A DNA stretch of 64,000 bases from Poa pratensis. Its lineage: Eukaryota; Streptophyta; Magnoliopsida; Poales; Poaceae. Below are positions 36,087 to 49,344 of this stretch, one piece after another; position 1 is the stretch's first letter; the number at the start of each line of letters is the position of its first letter. Location of the stretch: assembly GCA_947311845.1 (NCBI GenBank), contig CAMZMU010000115.1, forward strand, positions 30,527,401 to 30,591,400, read 5' to 3'. Both the position numbers and the translations under genes were made by a program. Under the pieces are notes generated by a model. The model worked only from the letters and a program-made list of their open reading frames with translations. It did not search any database and was not told the DNA's origin.

Positions 36087-38385
36087 CAGTAGGTAGCCCT
36101 AGGTATTTTTTTGGCAGAGCTTCTCTATCAATGTGTAGCACCTCCCTCACTTTCGCCCTAATCGGAGGTAAACAGTTTGGGCTAAAGTAAGTTGAGCTCT
36201 TCTGCTTGTTTACTTTTTGCCCCGACCCCCTGCTATATATCTCTAGGATCTCATTTAGGCGTCGGGCGCTTCTATCATTAGCCTTCATAAACCCTAGACA
36301 GTCATCAGCAAATAAGAGATGTGAAATCCAAGGAGCCTGAAAGCCCACTCTAATGCCTCTGTCTATCCATCTAGAATTATAGTTCTTGAGAAGGGAAGAA
36401 AGACCCTCTCCACATATCAAAAACAGGTAAGGTGAAATTGGATCCCCTTGACGAAGTCCACGAGATGGTCTAAAAGAGGGGAGCAATTCGCCATTCACCT
36501 TCACCTCAAGACTTACTATCGTAACACACCTCATAATTATTGAGATCCACGCATCAGCAAAGCCCAACTACCTCATAATCTCCTGCAAATAGGGCCACTC
36601 CACTCGATCATAAGCTTTCATCATATCAAGCTTGGCTGCACAAAAGGCAGCTTTCCCTCTCTTCCTCCTCATGGAATGGACACACTCATAAGCAGTAATC
36701 ACATTGTCAGTAATCAAGCGTCCCGAGACAAAAGCACTCTGCTCCTCGGAAATGATATCATCCAACACCACTCTAAGCCTATTAGCTAGGACTTTCGAGC
36801 AAATCTTGTAGATAACATTGCATAAAGCAATAGGGCGAAATTGGGTAATATCTTGTGGATTCTTTACCTTTGGGATCAGCACAATTATTGTTCTGTTTAT
36901 AATTTCCGGTAAATGACCTCCATTAAGAAACCCCAAAACTGCAGCAAATATATCATCCTTAATAAGAGCCCAATGTTTCTGGTAGAAATAAGCATTAAAA
37001 CCATCCACCCCCGGGGCTTTTGAAGGACCCATAGAGAAGAGAGCCTTCTCCACTTCACACTCCTCATATGCACGACAAAGGTTAAGATTCATCTCCTCTG
37101 TCACCCTTGTCGGCACCAACTGTGTTACTGCATGTACATCTATTACTTCTTGCGCCTTAAATAAATCTGTATAAAAAGATTGTACAATGCCCTTGACCTC
37201 CTCTTTCTCCATACACACCCTACCCGTCTCATCTTTTAGAGCTTGTATTCTATTTCTCCTTTTCTGGGCAGAAGCTTTTGCATGGAAAAAAGCCGTATTT
37301 CGATCACCCTCCTTCAACCAGTCCACCCTAGATCTTTGCTTTGCCATTACTTCTTCTTGTCGCAATAATTCAGCAATGTTGGCAGCAAGTTGTTTCTCCC
37401 GGTTAGACGGTCCTCGAAAAAGTGCGCGCTGCCTCTCCTTTTCAAATTCAGCACGAGCCTTTTTTAATTTCTTTCGGACATTACCGAATTTCTCAGCACT
37501 CCACTTCTTCAGTGTCTTTTGCATTTGGCCGAGTCTCTCGGCCACTCCTACCAGGCCAAAAAGTGTGTGGTCCTTAGACTCGGCCCAGCCCACCACAACC
37601 ATGCTCTCATAATAATCGTCACGGCTCCACACATTTTCTTACCGAAACAAGTGGTGGCTTCTAACCCCCATCGCAGCCAAACAACGGAGCTCAGTAACAA
37701 GCAAACAATGATCCGACGTTGGAGACGAAACATGACGTACTACTGACTCTGGGAACTTCCCAAGCAAACTAGGGGAGGAAAGGACACGATCCAGTCTAGC
37801 TTTAACATTAGCCTCTCCCTGTTGCTTATTATCCCATGTATACGGGATGCCTACATAGCTGAGATCCTGCAGATCACACCTATCCAGAGCTTCAAGAAAG
37901 CCATTCATTTGCCACTTAGCTCTTTCATTTTACCCAAAATATTCTGAGTTTTCCAGTATCTCATTATAATCCCCTCCACACAGCCACGGCAGATCACTCT
38001 GCCCGTACAGCCAATTAAGGAGGTACCAACTCTCCTTCCTTTCTTCCCTACGCGGCTTCCCATAGAAACCCGTAACTCTCCATAGAAGCTTGTCTCCTTC
38101 AAGATTTTGGACATGAGCATCAATGTGTGAGTTTGATCGAGATTGTAGAGCAACCTCAACCTCTCTAGTCCAGAACATAGCCAGACCTCCACTTAAGCCA
38201 TCACTATCCACAGCCAAGCATCCAGCAAAACCCAGCAACTGTGTCATACCACGTACTCTCTCACCCGAAATTTTCGTTTCAGTCAAGAAAATAACGGAGG
38301 GCGCTTCGAGCCTCACAAGATCATGGAGCTCACGAACTGTCTCAGGGTTTCCAAGCCCTCGACAATTCCAAAATATACACCTCAT

Positions 38386-38949
38386 AGCGACAGGCAGGTT
38401 TGATCAACAGCTTCGCTGAAAAACCACAATCGCCTCAAACCTTTACCCAAATCAAACCTTGCGTGCAGATCAGAACCAGATCACACGCGCAAGTCTCTAA
38501 AAAACGATCTGAAACACTTCCCAATCTGAGCACAATTTCCGTCTGGACTAGAACCCAAGTTCAGGAACCAGCGGTAGGAGAAAACTGCTTGCTCTTGACT
38601 ACGTCGGGAGCAGCAGGACAGAGAGACGGTGCCTAGCACCGGACAAGGCATGAGTAAGCATGCAAATGATTCAGATCTCGTGCTTCCCTCTCGATTGAGA
38701 TTTGAGATCATAAACCACCACAAGTCTACAACGAGGCTCGCCGGAGAGCTGCTGGTGCAAGACTACCACCAACTTCTACGACCACCTTCTCAACATTCAG
38801 ATCTCTCTATCCTCAACACGCAACCCGATGACACGACCATCATCTGCCGGAGGAGGAAGGAAAGGCGCATCCTTTTCATCCCACCTTACCCCAATCTGCC
38901 AACCCAAACATATTGTAGAGGGACCACCATGACGACGGAACCCTGAAAG
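38386..38949 (-). other. Probable LINE 5' leader or flanking DNA
   Basis: No ORF1 or zinc-knuckle motif is visible upstream of the LINE endonuclease start. The region may be the 5' UTR. Confidence 0.35.
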
Positions 38950-39943
38950 TCTCGGTGGGCGTTCAGGTTTACCCGAAATTTCGGGTCGGGTTTTTTGGGT
39001 AAAAAGAAATTCAGGTTTCCAAACATGACACCCGAGATTCGTTCCTAAAATCTGCTACCCGACATTTCGGGTACCCGTAATTTCGGGTCCGGGTTCGGGT
39101 AATCCCGTACTACCTGAGAATACTCAAAAGACTCGAAATAAAAACTGAAATAAAATTTCTGGGAATTTTGTGCAGCAATTCTGCAGCATTTTAGATCTTT
39201 GGATCCAAGCACATAAAGAGAAAAAAGATTGGATCCAAGAGCAGAACAAAAAAACGCATCCAACTATCCAAGAATCTCTCTATCGAGAGAGAAAGTCGAA
39301 TCTTCAAATAAAAATATGCCAGATCCGGAGTCATGGAGCTCAGATCCAAGCCCTCCACAGCCGTATATAGGCTATCCACGCTGTCGATGAAGGTCGAGAT
39401 AGATCAGCCAAGGCTGGTGGCCGGCGGCCGGCGAAGACGCGGCACGTCACCAGTACGTGTGGTCGATGAAGATGGCCGGTGCGGCGCCGCCACATCACGG
39501 TGTCGGCGAAGGTAGACGGCGCGGCGCTGCGTGTTTCCTCTCGGGCGGGGACAACGAGATGCAAGGGGGCGGCTGACCGAGTCGCATGCGGCGGCGGCCA
39601 GGTCGGGGTCATGTGAGGCTTCGTATGCGGGAGTTACCGAGTTAGCTAGCTAGGGTTGAGGAAGTGGACGTGTGGTGCTATACTGGGCTTTTGGGCTACT
39701 GGGCTAGTGCGTAGGTGCAGTGCGGGAAGTTATTTGCTGTGTTGGGCTAAGATTTCGTACCTACTTCGGGTTATTCGGTCTGTTCGGGTTCCGGGAGTAC
39801 AAACCCGAGATTTCCTAATAAAATTCGGGTTTTGAGAGTTGCCACCCGAATAGGTACTCGGGTTTTCGGGTTCGGGCAGTACGGGTTCGGGTCCGGGTAT
39901 TACGGGTTCGGGGTTCGGGTTTCGGGTTTTATGCCCACCGTGA
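38950..39943. mobile_element. Nonautonomous hAT element
   Basis: 994 bp with ends TCTCGGTGGGC and GCCCACCGTGA and an 8-bp target duplication CCTGAAAG at 38942-38949 and 39944-39951. Both sub-terminal regions are rich in the words TTCGGGT/ACCCGAA, as is usual for hAT transposase-binding regions. No transposase is encoded. Confidence 0.88.
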
Positions 39944-40435
39944 CCTGAAAGAATGAGAGAAGATTTATGCAGCGTTCAGGGACGCCACAACCCCTACTCG
40001 CCATGACTCATAAGGCTCAATGATTACAGACCCAACCGTCAGTGCCACGGAGGGATGCTGAAATCACAATGCCACTTGCCACGGCTCCCTGAGAGACCCC
40101 GCACAGGCAGTCGCCCGCTGCCACGTCGAGGCATCAAATCCACCCTCGCAAGGATGCAAGACGAGACAGCAGCTGACCCAGCGCATCATCACAGTAGTGC
40201 TACCGGCCCTCTTAGTTGTCTCAGGAGACGCCAATAGATGTATTGGATGGTCACACCGACATCGTGCAAGAATCAGCGCGTGGACCTTAACTGCAAAAAA
40301 ACAGCTGACATGGTTGTGGTAACGCGCGTCCCTCACATGGGATGCGTCGGGGGGGCATTAGGGCCTTGTCGTTGCAGGTTACAAGTATTTGACTCCAACA
40401 GATAACCCTCACATATTTCAAGTCTAAGTGATAGT

Positions 40436-40840
40436 CTATATACATAGAAACATGCCTTGGCGATTATGCTCCTGGTGCATGAAACCGGGTCGCACCACCC
40501 CTGTGTGGCAACAAATGCGCATTCCGGGGATCCACTCAATGTTAAGCGTGTCATGGACCTCCGCGCATGGCAACACGAATTTTGCTCCACATCGAGTGCA
40601 CCAAACAACAGTAAAGTCGGTGTCATCTGGCGCAAGCCACGCTTCCTTGGTAAGCTCATCGGCATGCACAAGGGTAGCAAAAGTGATGGTGAACTGCAAG
40701 GCGACATGATTGTCTTGTCCAAATGACATGGATATGAAGGTGTGGCCTTTCTTTGGCTTCTTTGTTTCCATGACGTTCCACATAGAGGTGAACATGTGCT
40801 TAGGTCCATTGCAACTAGATTTTGATGCAGGGCAAGTCAA
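40436..40840 (-). CDS. Unrecognised open frame, 134 codons
   Basis: An uninterrupted frame with balanced composition (Cys pairs CTRCGAKFVLPC, motif FGQDNHVALQFTI). I do not recognise a family. It has no clear promoter and is surrounded by mobile-element remains, so it may be a gene fragment or chance. Confidence 0.22.
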   Translation of the reverse strand: MTCPASKSSCNGPKHMFTSMWNVMETKKPKKGHTFISMSFGQDNHVALQFTITFATLVHADELTKEAWLAPDDTDFTVVWCTRCGAKFVLPCAEVHDTLNIEWIPGMRICCHTGVVRPGFMHQEHNRQGMFLCI

Positions 40841-42438
40841 AATAAATATAATTATACTAAACTTCTATACTTATTTATATTTTAATCATATATTGTTTAA
40901 AATATGAGTCGTGTATTATTTAGTTAGCAACGTTAACCATATAACATTGTTTCACATATATTATTATTATGTTCTATGATAAATAGATTCAATGTATATA
41001 ATTGAAAATATATTTGAGTTGCACATACAAATTTTTCTTTCATATATATTGCCCTTAACAAGCTATATAACCACCTTAAATGTGAAAAAAGAAAAAAACA
41101 CACCTCTTTGAATCTTATTCACCAAAATGAATTCATATATATTTACTGTGTGAAAGTTCTTCTCTATTTTTAACATTATTAAATATATTGTAAGAGATTA
41201 CAAAGCATATGGCCTAAGAAATATCTTAATAGAAGTCTCTATTGAATGGTTAGGTAAGAAAATATATAGAATTTTTTGTAATGCAAATTTGAAAATTCAT
41301 GATTATTTTTCTGTATGTATTTTACAAGTTAAAGTGGGTTCAGTAGTGAGTTGAAAATATGTTAATAAGCTATAATCATATTTAAATTAGCATCATTTAT
41401 AGTAATCATAGATGAACATACATGTTCTATGGATTCTACCACCTATCCACACATAAAAATCAATTACTTTATATGTTCACCCGAATGCACCTATATATCA
41501 CATGTTGTACACATGTACTCTTCTCAGTTTCTCAAATAAGAAATGAATTTTGTGGATGATAGAAAACCAACGCATATGCCGGAATCTATTTTTTTTAGGC
41601 AATATGCCGGAATGCATACGGCAGAGAATCTGACGGTATAAAGTTCAAAACCGAAGCCTAAAGTATTTCAAATGCAGATTTTTTTAAGGGAATTCTGTGG
41701 ATGATACAAAACCAAGGCATATACCGGAATCAGCAGAGGTTAGAAAGTCGACCTCAAAGCTCGCGACTGTACACTGGGGAACCAGGTCGCCTGGGCTTTG
41801 ACCCAGCAAAGGTAGCAGTTGGGCCTACAACACAATTAACCCGATCGCTCCGTTCCAAATCCCCAAAGTCCAAACTGAGTCCGGTGTCTGTCTCTTTCGC
41901 CATAGACTGGAGGCCCCACCTGCAACGTTTTCGTTCGCTCGTCACCGCTGCGCTGTTGAACAACGTACACTCCGGTCGCCGTCCCTCTTCCCCAATCAGG
42001 CAACCACCCTCACCAACTACCCACCCCCACCACCAGGTCCACCACCGCGCCCTCACCCTCTCCCTGTTCCTGGCGGAGTCCGGCAGCCCGTGCGCCGCCG
42101 CCGTCCTCGGCGGCGCCGCTCGCCGCCCCCGTCCCTCTGCGGATAGATCCCTCCGAGACCCACGCCGCGCGCGGTAGTCCTGGCGGCGTAGCGCAACTGC
42201 CGGCGTCATGTGTAGGGCGGCGCCAGGGGAAACCGGAGAGTATCCTCATCGCCGGCGAGAAGAAACGCCCCCCCTGTGACGCGACGAACAGGCCGGGGCG
42301 ACTGGGTCAACTTCTTCCTGGGCAAGCCTGGAGTGGGCCACGTGGCGCACACGGCGCGGCCAGCTGGCCGGGCCCCACGTGTCAGAGAAGGAAACCTGCG
42401 CGTTGGGTTCGTCGCCCCTCCTCGTCCGGCCGCGAGCG
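40841..42438. other. AT-rich spacer, then GC-rich promoter region
   Basis: 40841-41700 is AT-rich without genes. 41750-42430 turns GC-rich toward the DUF569 gene. Open frames there (41701-42177, 41754-42209) overlap on both strands and are judged chance. Confidence 0.5.
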
Positions 42439-42446
42439 TATTTAAA
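42439..42446 (+). promoter_or_regulatory. TATA box of the DUF569 gene
   Basis: TATTTAAA lies 93 bases before the ATG, preceded by GC-rich DNA and followed by a pyrimidine-rich leader. Confidence 0.6.
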
Positions 42447-42538
42447 ACGCTCCGCCTTGGCATTCGAGCTACAGCGATAACCGCCGCAGGCCGCAACAAC
42501 AAACATTCCCCTCCCTCGTCGCCTCTCTCTCGCTCCCC

Positions 42539-45390
42539 ATGAGCGTGATCCAGTTCTTCCTAGGCATGTTGTCGTCTTCGTCGGACGAGGAGGAGGAGGC
42601 GGACCGCGTCAAGCCCCGTTCGAAGAAGGGGGCGGCACCCGGCAAGTCCAGCTCGGCGAGGACCACGGCCCCCAGCAAGCCAAGTTCGGTGGTCCGCGGC
42701 AAGTCAAGTTCGGCGAGTTCGGCGGCCCGTGTCAGGTCCAGTTCGGCGTCCGCGCCCGCCGGCGGGAGTTCCCGCTGGGCCGATGTCGGCGTCGCTCCCT
42801 TTCAGGACGGGCAGTACGTGCGGCTCTTCAACCGCGGCCGCGGCGGCTACCTCTTCGCCGACGAGACGGGGCGGGGCGTCTCCGTCGACCACCGCCGCGG
42901 GATGGTCAACACGGCGTGGGCCGTGCAGGTCCTGGAGACCGACACCAACTACCACGTCCTGCTCCGCGGCGCCTACGGCCGCCACCTCGCCGTCACGCGC
43001 GTCCAGGCGCCCCCGGGCCACGTCGGCTGCGACGCCGCCCAGTGCGTCTTCGACGAGCCGGATGACGCCCACGTCATGTGGTGGACCACCCCGGGGAAGG
43101 ACGGCAGCGTCGTGCTGCTCCACGGCACGTCGGCCAACCTCAGGGCGCTCCGGGCCAATGGTCGGTTCCGCCGCTGGAACAAGTGCGTCACCGTCGAGGC
43201 CATCAACCGCTCCCGCGTCACCTCGATGATGGAGTGGGAGGTTCAGGTCATTTCCCTGACGGTAGAGAGGCCACCGTACCAGCTGCGACCAGGGGGCGCC
43301 GATACTGTAAGCTCATCACCCGCAACCCTTCCTTCCTGCACAATTTATGGAGATTCTCATAATTGTGTTCTCATCGGACTTTGTGACTTGGAGTATTTAA
43401 GCCTTAGCCTATGGATAATTTCTGACAATGTTGCAACAAGTGCTGTGCTGTTTACACCACTTGTAGTGCGAATTCCTGGCACTGTTTGCTCAAATACTCC
43501 TAGAACAATGCATTGCTTTAATAACCGAGTAAATTTTGGCTGATAAGTCTTGCACCATAAGCTTTCAGTTCGTGCTGCATACTGGGTACTTTGGGGACGT
43601 CCCCTGCTTAATTGTTACTATTGTATGAGCTCCTTGCTTAATAAATTTAAATGGATCTTTGATGACAGCTAAAATTGTACCTGGCACTGTCCAAAATCGG
43701 ATTCAGTATTGATTGCCCTGTAAATGCTTCAAATCGATCTTTCGAACTGAACTAGTCCCCTTGTTGATTAATGTCTTAATTTTGTGAATTGGTTTCTTTA
43801 TCAGAGGACCGATCATGTGCATCATCTATCCCTTATTTTGTGTCACCTAAGCATCCTTCTGCAACTTGCAGCAGCCATGGCACCCAGGCTCTGCAGAGAA
43901 GATGGAAGTCAATTTCGTTGTGGCAGATGATAACGGGAGCATCGATGGCCGGGGCTGGATAGTTATCCCTTTCCGTGGCAGGAGTCTGATGGAGCTGGGC
44001 ACTGAATTAGCACAGCGGTTGGGCAACGGCGTCAGCTTCCAGGACATCACCCTCTGTATTCAGGCAGGCAACCTTGGGCAGCCTACCATTCTGCTCACCG
44101 ACCTGCCCTATAGAGACGACCGCATTGACATCGTGGTGTTCAGGGTTGGCACACCAGGTGAGAATGGTACTCTCATCTAGTAGTAGTCTACATGTCTTTT
44201 CTCCTTCTCTTTTTAGATACATTCATTGTACTGGTCACATGACACATCGATGAATTTGAAGAATTGAGAGATAAATTTGCAAATTAGGATCAAGAGTCCA
44301 TATATTAATGTGATTTGTGATACTTAAAATGCTTGATGGGAAAGTACATGGGAGTTATAATGTAAGTGCATAAAGTTGTGTTTACTTTCTGTATTCACAA
44401 CATGCTATATGAGGATAACTGGATATAAGTATGCTGTTAAGCTACCCCATTGGTTAAGTACGCAAGTTCAAAGGCACGATAACTCACATCAGTTTTTGAA
44501 AATTGTTAGTTGGTTTATCGTTCTGTTGTCTTGATGCATAAAACGAATCCACGGGACAAAATTACTAATGGTCAACAAATGTTAAGTATTCCAGTTTTCC
44601 CATTTTCAATCACTCTGTTTGATACCTTGATGTGTGCTCGGGCACAAAGCATGTGCTGTCAGTTGCAGCAAATATGTAGTCTACTGCTGCCTGCTGGAGC
44701 TGTAGTACTACCTCGATCCATATTAGTGGGCACAACTTTCTCTAGATACACATGTATCTAGTCTAAATACTTAACTAGATACATATGAATTTAGACAAAG
44801 CTATGCCCACTAATATGGATCGGAGGGAGTAGTTTAAAGTGTAGTGACGGTCAAAGGTATCCAGCTAGACTCTGTACAGAAATAGACGTGTGTATAATGC
44901 TGAATACTCCAGCGAACAGCCTTATACTGATACAAAAGTAATAGACTGGTTAAAATATTTTGCAAACGACTCTCTGTTTTTTTTTCTGCGGTTACATGGT
45001 TCCATGATGTACTCAACCCTGAAAATTCTGAACTTCCAGAAGCTTATTCTATTGTCAATGTAGAATCTTCCTTTCATTCATATTGTATGCTTGTGTTCTA
45101 CTTAGTAGATGATCTTATATGCAAGACTGTTTCTGAAATAAAATCATATATTTTTGTGTTAATTCATATGAGTTGTCATGTGCATACTCTATGAGCTACC
45201 ATTATGTTATGTATATACTAGTATCTTGTAGGAAAATAGTATTACATGACATTGTCTCGGTGCGCATCTTTTGTGCAGTACCGCTTGAATATGGCTTGAA
45301 TTGTTTTGCTTACTGTTTCTGACTTCTCACCTCTGTCACTCGGCTTCAGGGCACGACCGACTGCTTTTCCCAGATCTTGATGCTGAGTAG
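42539..45390 (+). CDS. DUF569 domain protein (three exons)
   Basis: Exons 42539-43306 (256 codons, donor GTAAGC), 43872-44157 (acceptor TTGCAG, donor GTGAGA) and 45350-45390 (acceptor TTCAG). They join in phase to 364 codons, ending FPDLDAE. The N-terminus is Ser/acidic then Ser/Lys-rich low complexity (residues 1-75). The DUF569 domain follows (about 85-240): YVRLFNRGRGGYLFADE, NTAWAVQVLE, YGRHLAVT, LRANGRFRRWN. Exon 2 has the C-terminal block typical of long grass members (IPFRGRSLMELGTELAQRLG). DUF569 has a fascin-like beta-trefoil fold and its biochemical role is not established. An acceptor three bases later (43875) is also possible. Intron 2 carries a Stowaway MITE. Confidence 0.9.
44711..44829. 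mobile_element. Stowaway MITE in intron 2 of the DUF569 gene
   Basis: 119 bp, TA-flanked, with ends CCTCGATCCATATTAGTGGG and CCCACTAATATGGATCGGAG followed by GGAG|TA. The arms pair almost fully. Confidence 0.9.
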
Positions 45391-47479
45391 AAGAGAAGGA
45401 TAGGATCAGGCAACAATTCTTCCCCTGGACAGTACTGTCAACGGCTCAACAATTTTACAGCAGAGTGATGGCCTGACATGGATTAGCAGTTCGCCTTCGT
45501 GTCTCACTTCATACAAATACCGATTTCCTATAGAACAGTCAGTTAGTTCCGGAGCAGTGCCAAGTGATGCACCCTTCTTTGTTACTTCACTTTTGGAGCA
45601 CCCAGGAGACGATGATGCTGTTTGTTTTGGAATTTTTTGATACTTCAAAGGAATGAAACACTGCTGCTCGCCTGTAGGAAGAATACATGTTAAACTGCCT
45701 ATAGCTGATTTCACTGGTTCTCTACATATCTGTTACGTCATCTTGCATTCTTCAGTGTCATCTTTCTCACCTCGAAATTGAGTATCTGATGCCTTTTGAG
45801 AGTACCAAATCCCATTTCGTTGTGGAAACATTCCAGGCTGCATTAGCATTCAGATCTTGCTGGTTTTCTCGAATTATCTTTTTTACACTGATTTGAGTTG
45901 TTGAGCCGGTATTTCGAGGCAACTCGAATGCCAAGATTACAAGGAGCGCATCTCAGATGCCTATTTGAATAATGTGACTACCAGCCTCCAAACAAGATGT
46001 TTTTGCTAGTGAATGTGCTTCTGAGTTCGAATCCTGCTGTTCGAAGGTACTTCTTTTCCCAATAGGGTTCTTCTTTTCCCAATCTCTTGAAGGATCATAC
46101 TATAATATTTGCACGTCCTTCACAAAAAAGAAGAAGAATATTTGCACGTCGCCTGGTTCTTCACGTTTGTGAATTGTGATCACGTCAAGGTAGTCTGACA
46201 CAACCTTAAGAACTAGGAGGTGCAGGTCCAGCACTAGGAAAATATTTCGTTGCCTCAAGGCCCATGAACAAAACAATTTATGAATCCTTCTAAAAAAAAT
46301 TATGAAAAATGTCAAAGGACCATTCATGCATGATAAGACGTCAACTATATTTAGTTACAGAATTGCACCTCCTTATAAGAAGTTCATGCACGCTACTCCT
46401 CTTCGTCCGCTTTGTCATGCCACACCTCGCCACGTTTCGGCACGCCTCGACAATTTTCAATAAATAGTGTTTCGTTTTTTTACCCCACAGTTGTGCATTT
46501 GTGACGCATATTACCCCATTTAGCGAAACAAAATCAGACACACAATATAGAAAACATGATTTTACACCCATTTTAGCAATCGGCATGCTTCGTAAGAATA
46601 TAATGTCTTGTTAGGTCGATGTGGTGTGATATAATATATAATATCGGAGGGCGTCGTCGACGATCATGTCCAACTTTCTCTTCACCATATGCTCAACACC
46701 TCATCGTTGTTCTGGTATTTTTAAGTCTCAATCATCACCTCACGCCTTTTCCAACATACATGCATCAGAAAAGGAGGTCTAGATTTTCTAAAATGGGTAA
46801 TCTAGTCATTTTTCAATATATGGGGCAATTAGTGTCACAAATGCATAACTGTAAAGTAAAAATCGAAATTCACTCTTCTATATAAGGAGAAGGGATCGAA
46901 TATGTTTACTTGCGTGCACAACACAGACACACACTCGAAAGTTTTGTTGCAAACGACACTGTGCCTGCCCTCAACGACCTAAACGCCACCTCCGCTACTT
47001 TTGTTGCCACTTTCAGTCCCACTGTCACCACTGAGACCTCTAGGTAAACTCTTCTATATGTCCTATTGCGTTAAGTATTGTTCTTAGTCTCTTAGTACCG
47101 TCATCTAAGAGGGATTTGCCATGTTTACATTACCTCCTATGTTGTATATCTAATTTGTTCACTAATGTTGACATGTTTAATCTGGATAGCCTTAGTATAT
47201 CTTTTTTTTCATGGATTAAATATTCTAGAAAAATTACTCACATATTCAACCAGCCAAAAGACCTTATAGTCAATTTTCTTCAACTGGCTTCAATGCGACT
47301 TGGAAACCTAATATGAATGATTGGACAAACTACAAGAGGTGGCATGCTAACGGCTTTGTCTTGCTTCCATGCATCCATGTGTGCAAACCGGATGGGCCCT
47401 TATTCTTGAACATGATAAGCGTTCGGGTAGCTGATAAACTCTTTAAAGATGGTGTGAACAACGTCCTTGGGGATAATTG
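45391..47479. other. DUF569 3' UTR and intergenic DNA
   Basis: The first several hundred bases are the probable 3' UTR. Two copies of ttcttttcccaat occur near 46050-46080. No gene is recognised. An open frame at 46619-46885 has no known similarity. Confidence 0.5.
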
Positions 47480-48790
47480 AAAGTGCATGGTGCCCCATGT
47501 GTGGTTTTTCTAATTGATGACAAACACTATGCACTAATGTTTGCATTGAGTTATACTTGAAGGGCTTGTCCATAGGAAATGCTTACAATCCATGTCTTGG
47601 ATTCAAAGTTGGATGCCATGAAGGCAATGATATGGATTGAGACTTTGGTATCAAGATCACTGTTTACTATATATATATATTTGATATGATCAAGAAGAAA
47701 ATCAGGTGATGACCAAGTAGCTATTCAAGGAGTTATCAGAAGATTGGGCATGAGAGTGTTGAGCCTATAGCAAGTATGTATTGAAGAGATTGTGCGAGCA
47801 TTCATATTTACCTTCAAATATCATCATAATTAAGAAATAAGAATGGATATGAGGTTGATCAATACAAGGTGTTAAGAGTGAATTGAAGTTGACCGACACA
47901 CAAAACTAGATTATGTACCAAGTGGGGGTCAAGTGATCTTGTGGTATCGCAAGCAATTCTCAACACAGTTTTGTGAACTAACCCATGATCCATATGTTTG
48001 GTGTTTCTATGTGGGGTTAGGTATCTTTCAATGAAATTGCATCAAAAAGTAAATTTTGTATAGCCCATGGAGGATGACATCAAGTAGTGATCATCATCAA
48101 AATTGAGAAGTGCAGCTTCAAGAGGAGCATCTTGAAGAGATCATATGCTTTAACCTTGTCATAGTTTGGAAATAATTTTGAAGTGAATATGTGAAAGGGC
48201 ATGGTGCGCTCATGTGTGGTTTTGATAATTAATGACAATATCTATGAACTAATATTTTATACTTGTAGGTCTTGTCCATAGGCAATGTTGGTGTCCATAT
48301 GTGGGAGTCAAGAATATTATATGATGACCAAGGTGTTACTCAAGTGATTATCCGAAGAATGTTCACGAGAGTGTTGATCCTATTGCGAGTAGGTCTTGAA
48401 GAAGAAGAAATGTATGAACATTCATGTTTATGTTGAAAAAAGAAAAGATATAAGGTTGATCAAGATAAAGTGCAAAGATAGATTCAAGTTGATCAACACA
48501 CAACACACAAAGTTAGAAGATGTACCAAGAGGGATCAGTGATCTCGTGGTATGTAAGTAATTTTCCATATAGTTTTGTAATTTACCCATGATATGTTTGC
48601 GTGATATTTTTATTGTTCCGTGGGTTTGTGTCAAAAGAAAGATTTCATGTAGTTCATGAAAGATAACATCAAGTGATGATCGTTATCAAGATTGTTACGT
48701 GCAAGTTCAAGAGAAGCATACGTAAGATCATATATTTAGGCTTGCCATCCATGTTGTAATAATGGGAAGTGAATACGGATATAAGAGAGG
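47480..48790 (+). repeat. Two diverged direct repeats of 600-700 bp
   Basis: Unit 1 (about 47478-48180) and unit 2 (about 48190-48790) share, in order: gaaagtgcatggtgc/gaaagggcatggtgc, catgtgtggtttt, gggcttgtccatagg, gatgaccaag, cgagagtgttga, aggttgatca, gatgtaccaag and acatcaag(t)agtgatcat-like blocks. They look like fragments of a high-copy grass repeat; the class is not certain. No coding capacity is seen. Confidence 0.75.
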
Positions 48791-48799
48791 CCCTCATAT

Positions 48800-49344
48800 A
48801 ATGGTGTATGGGGAGTGATTAGCATTAAACTAAACATGTCTAGCTAATTTTACAGATTGGTGTCACTTTTGATTTCAATCGCATAGAACTACCAGATTTT
48901 CGACCCCTCTCAAAAAACCCAAATATGGCTCTGATAACAAATTGACAGCCGAACTGACACCCCGAGCCCACATGTAAGGTGACGTGGCACTCGCGGAGAC
49001 AGATCAGGACATGTTTGTTAACCGCGACGCCGTGGGGCCACATGTCATAGACACAAATAATTATCACTACAAAATAAATTCAGAAAAGGGAAAAAAATCC
49101 CAGGCATACCCCACATGCCAGCCTCCTACCTGCGCCCACGCCGAAACCTCGCTGCCCTCTTCCGGTCTCCGTAGCCAGCACGCGCACAACAGCCAACTGC
49201 CCAACTACATCGCGGCAGCCCCGACCGAACTCGGTGATTCCATCCCGCAGCCAAATCGAGATCTCTCCCCGTATCTCCCGTCGGTCTCCCATCCCCGCCC
49301 CCACCCACGCCGGCCGGCCGCGGCAGCGCACCCCAAACACAGAG
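48800..49344. other. Upstream region of TMCO1
   Basis: AT-rich to about 49100, then GC-rich 5' UTR/promoter. An open frame at 48984-49961 (+) overlaps TMCO1 in another frame and is a shadow. Confidence 0.5.

Larger units (their letters stand above)
26111..38385 (-). pseudogene. L1-type LINE ORF2, split by LTR element 2 and inactivated
   Basis: Transcribed leftward. From 38385: an endonuclease domain (IFWNCRGLGNP, CGGDYNEILE, SDHCLL), then reverse transcriptase ([48 protein letters not shown]). After the inserted element come the thumb/connector, a zinc motif (CKLCGHKDETLHHALMRC) and an RVT_3 RNase H (VNVDGS, ELLASREGLEAA), with the stop at 26156. T-runs at 26111-26119 and 26128-26136 are the poly(A) tail. 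Lesions: in-frame stops near 37928, 37637 and 36566, a frameshift near 26920, and the 8.1-kb insertion 27974-36086. Without the insertion and one CAGTA copy the two halves join in frame. No ORF1 was found upstream, so the 5' part is missing or beyond recognition. Confidence 0.9.
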
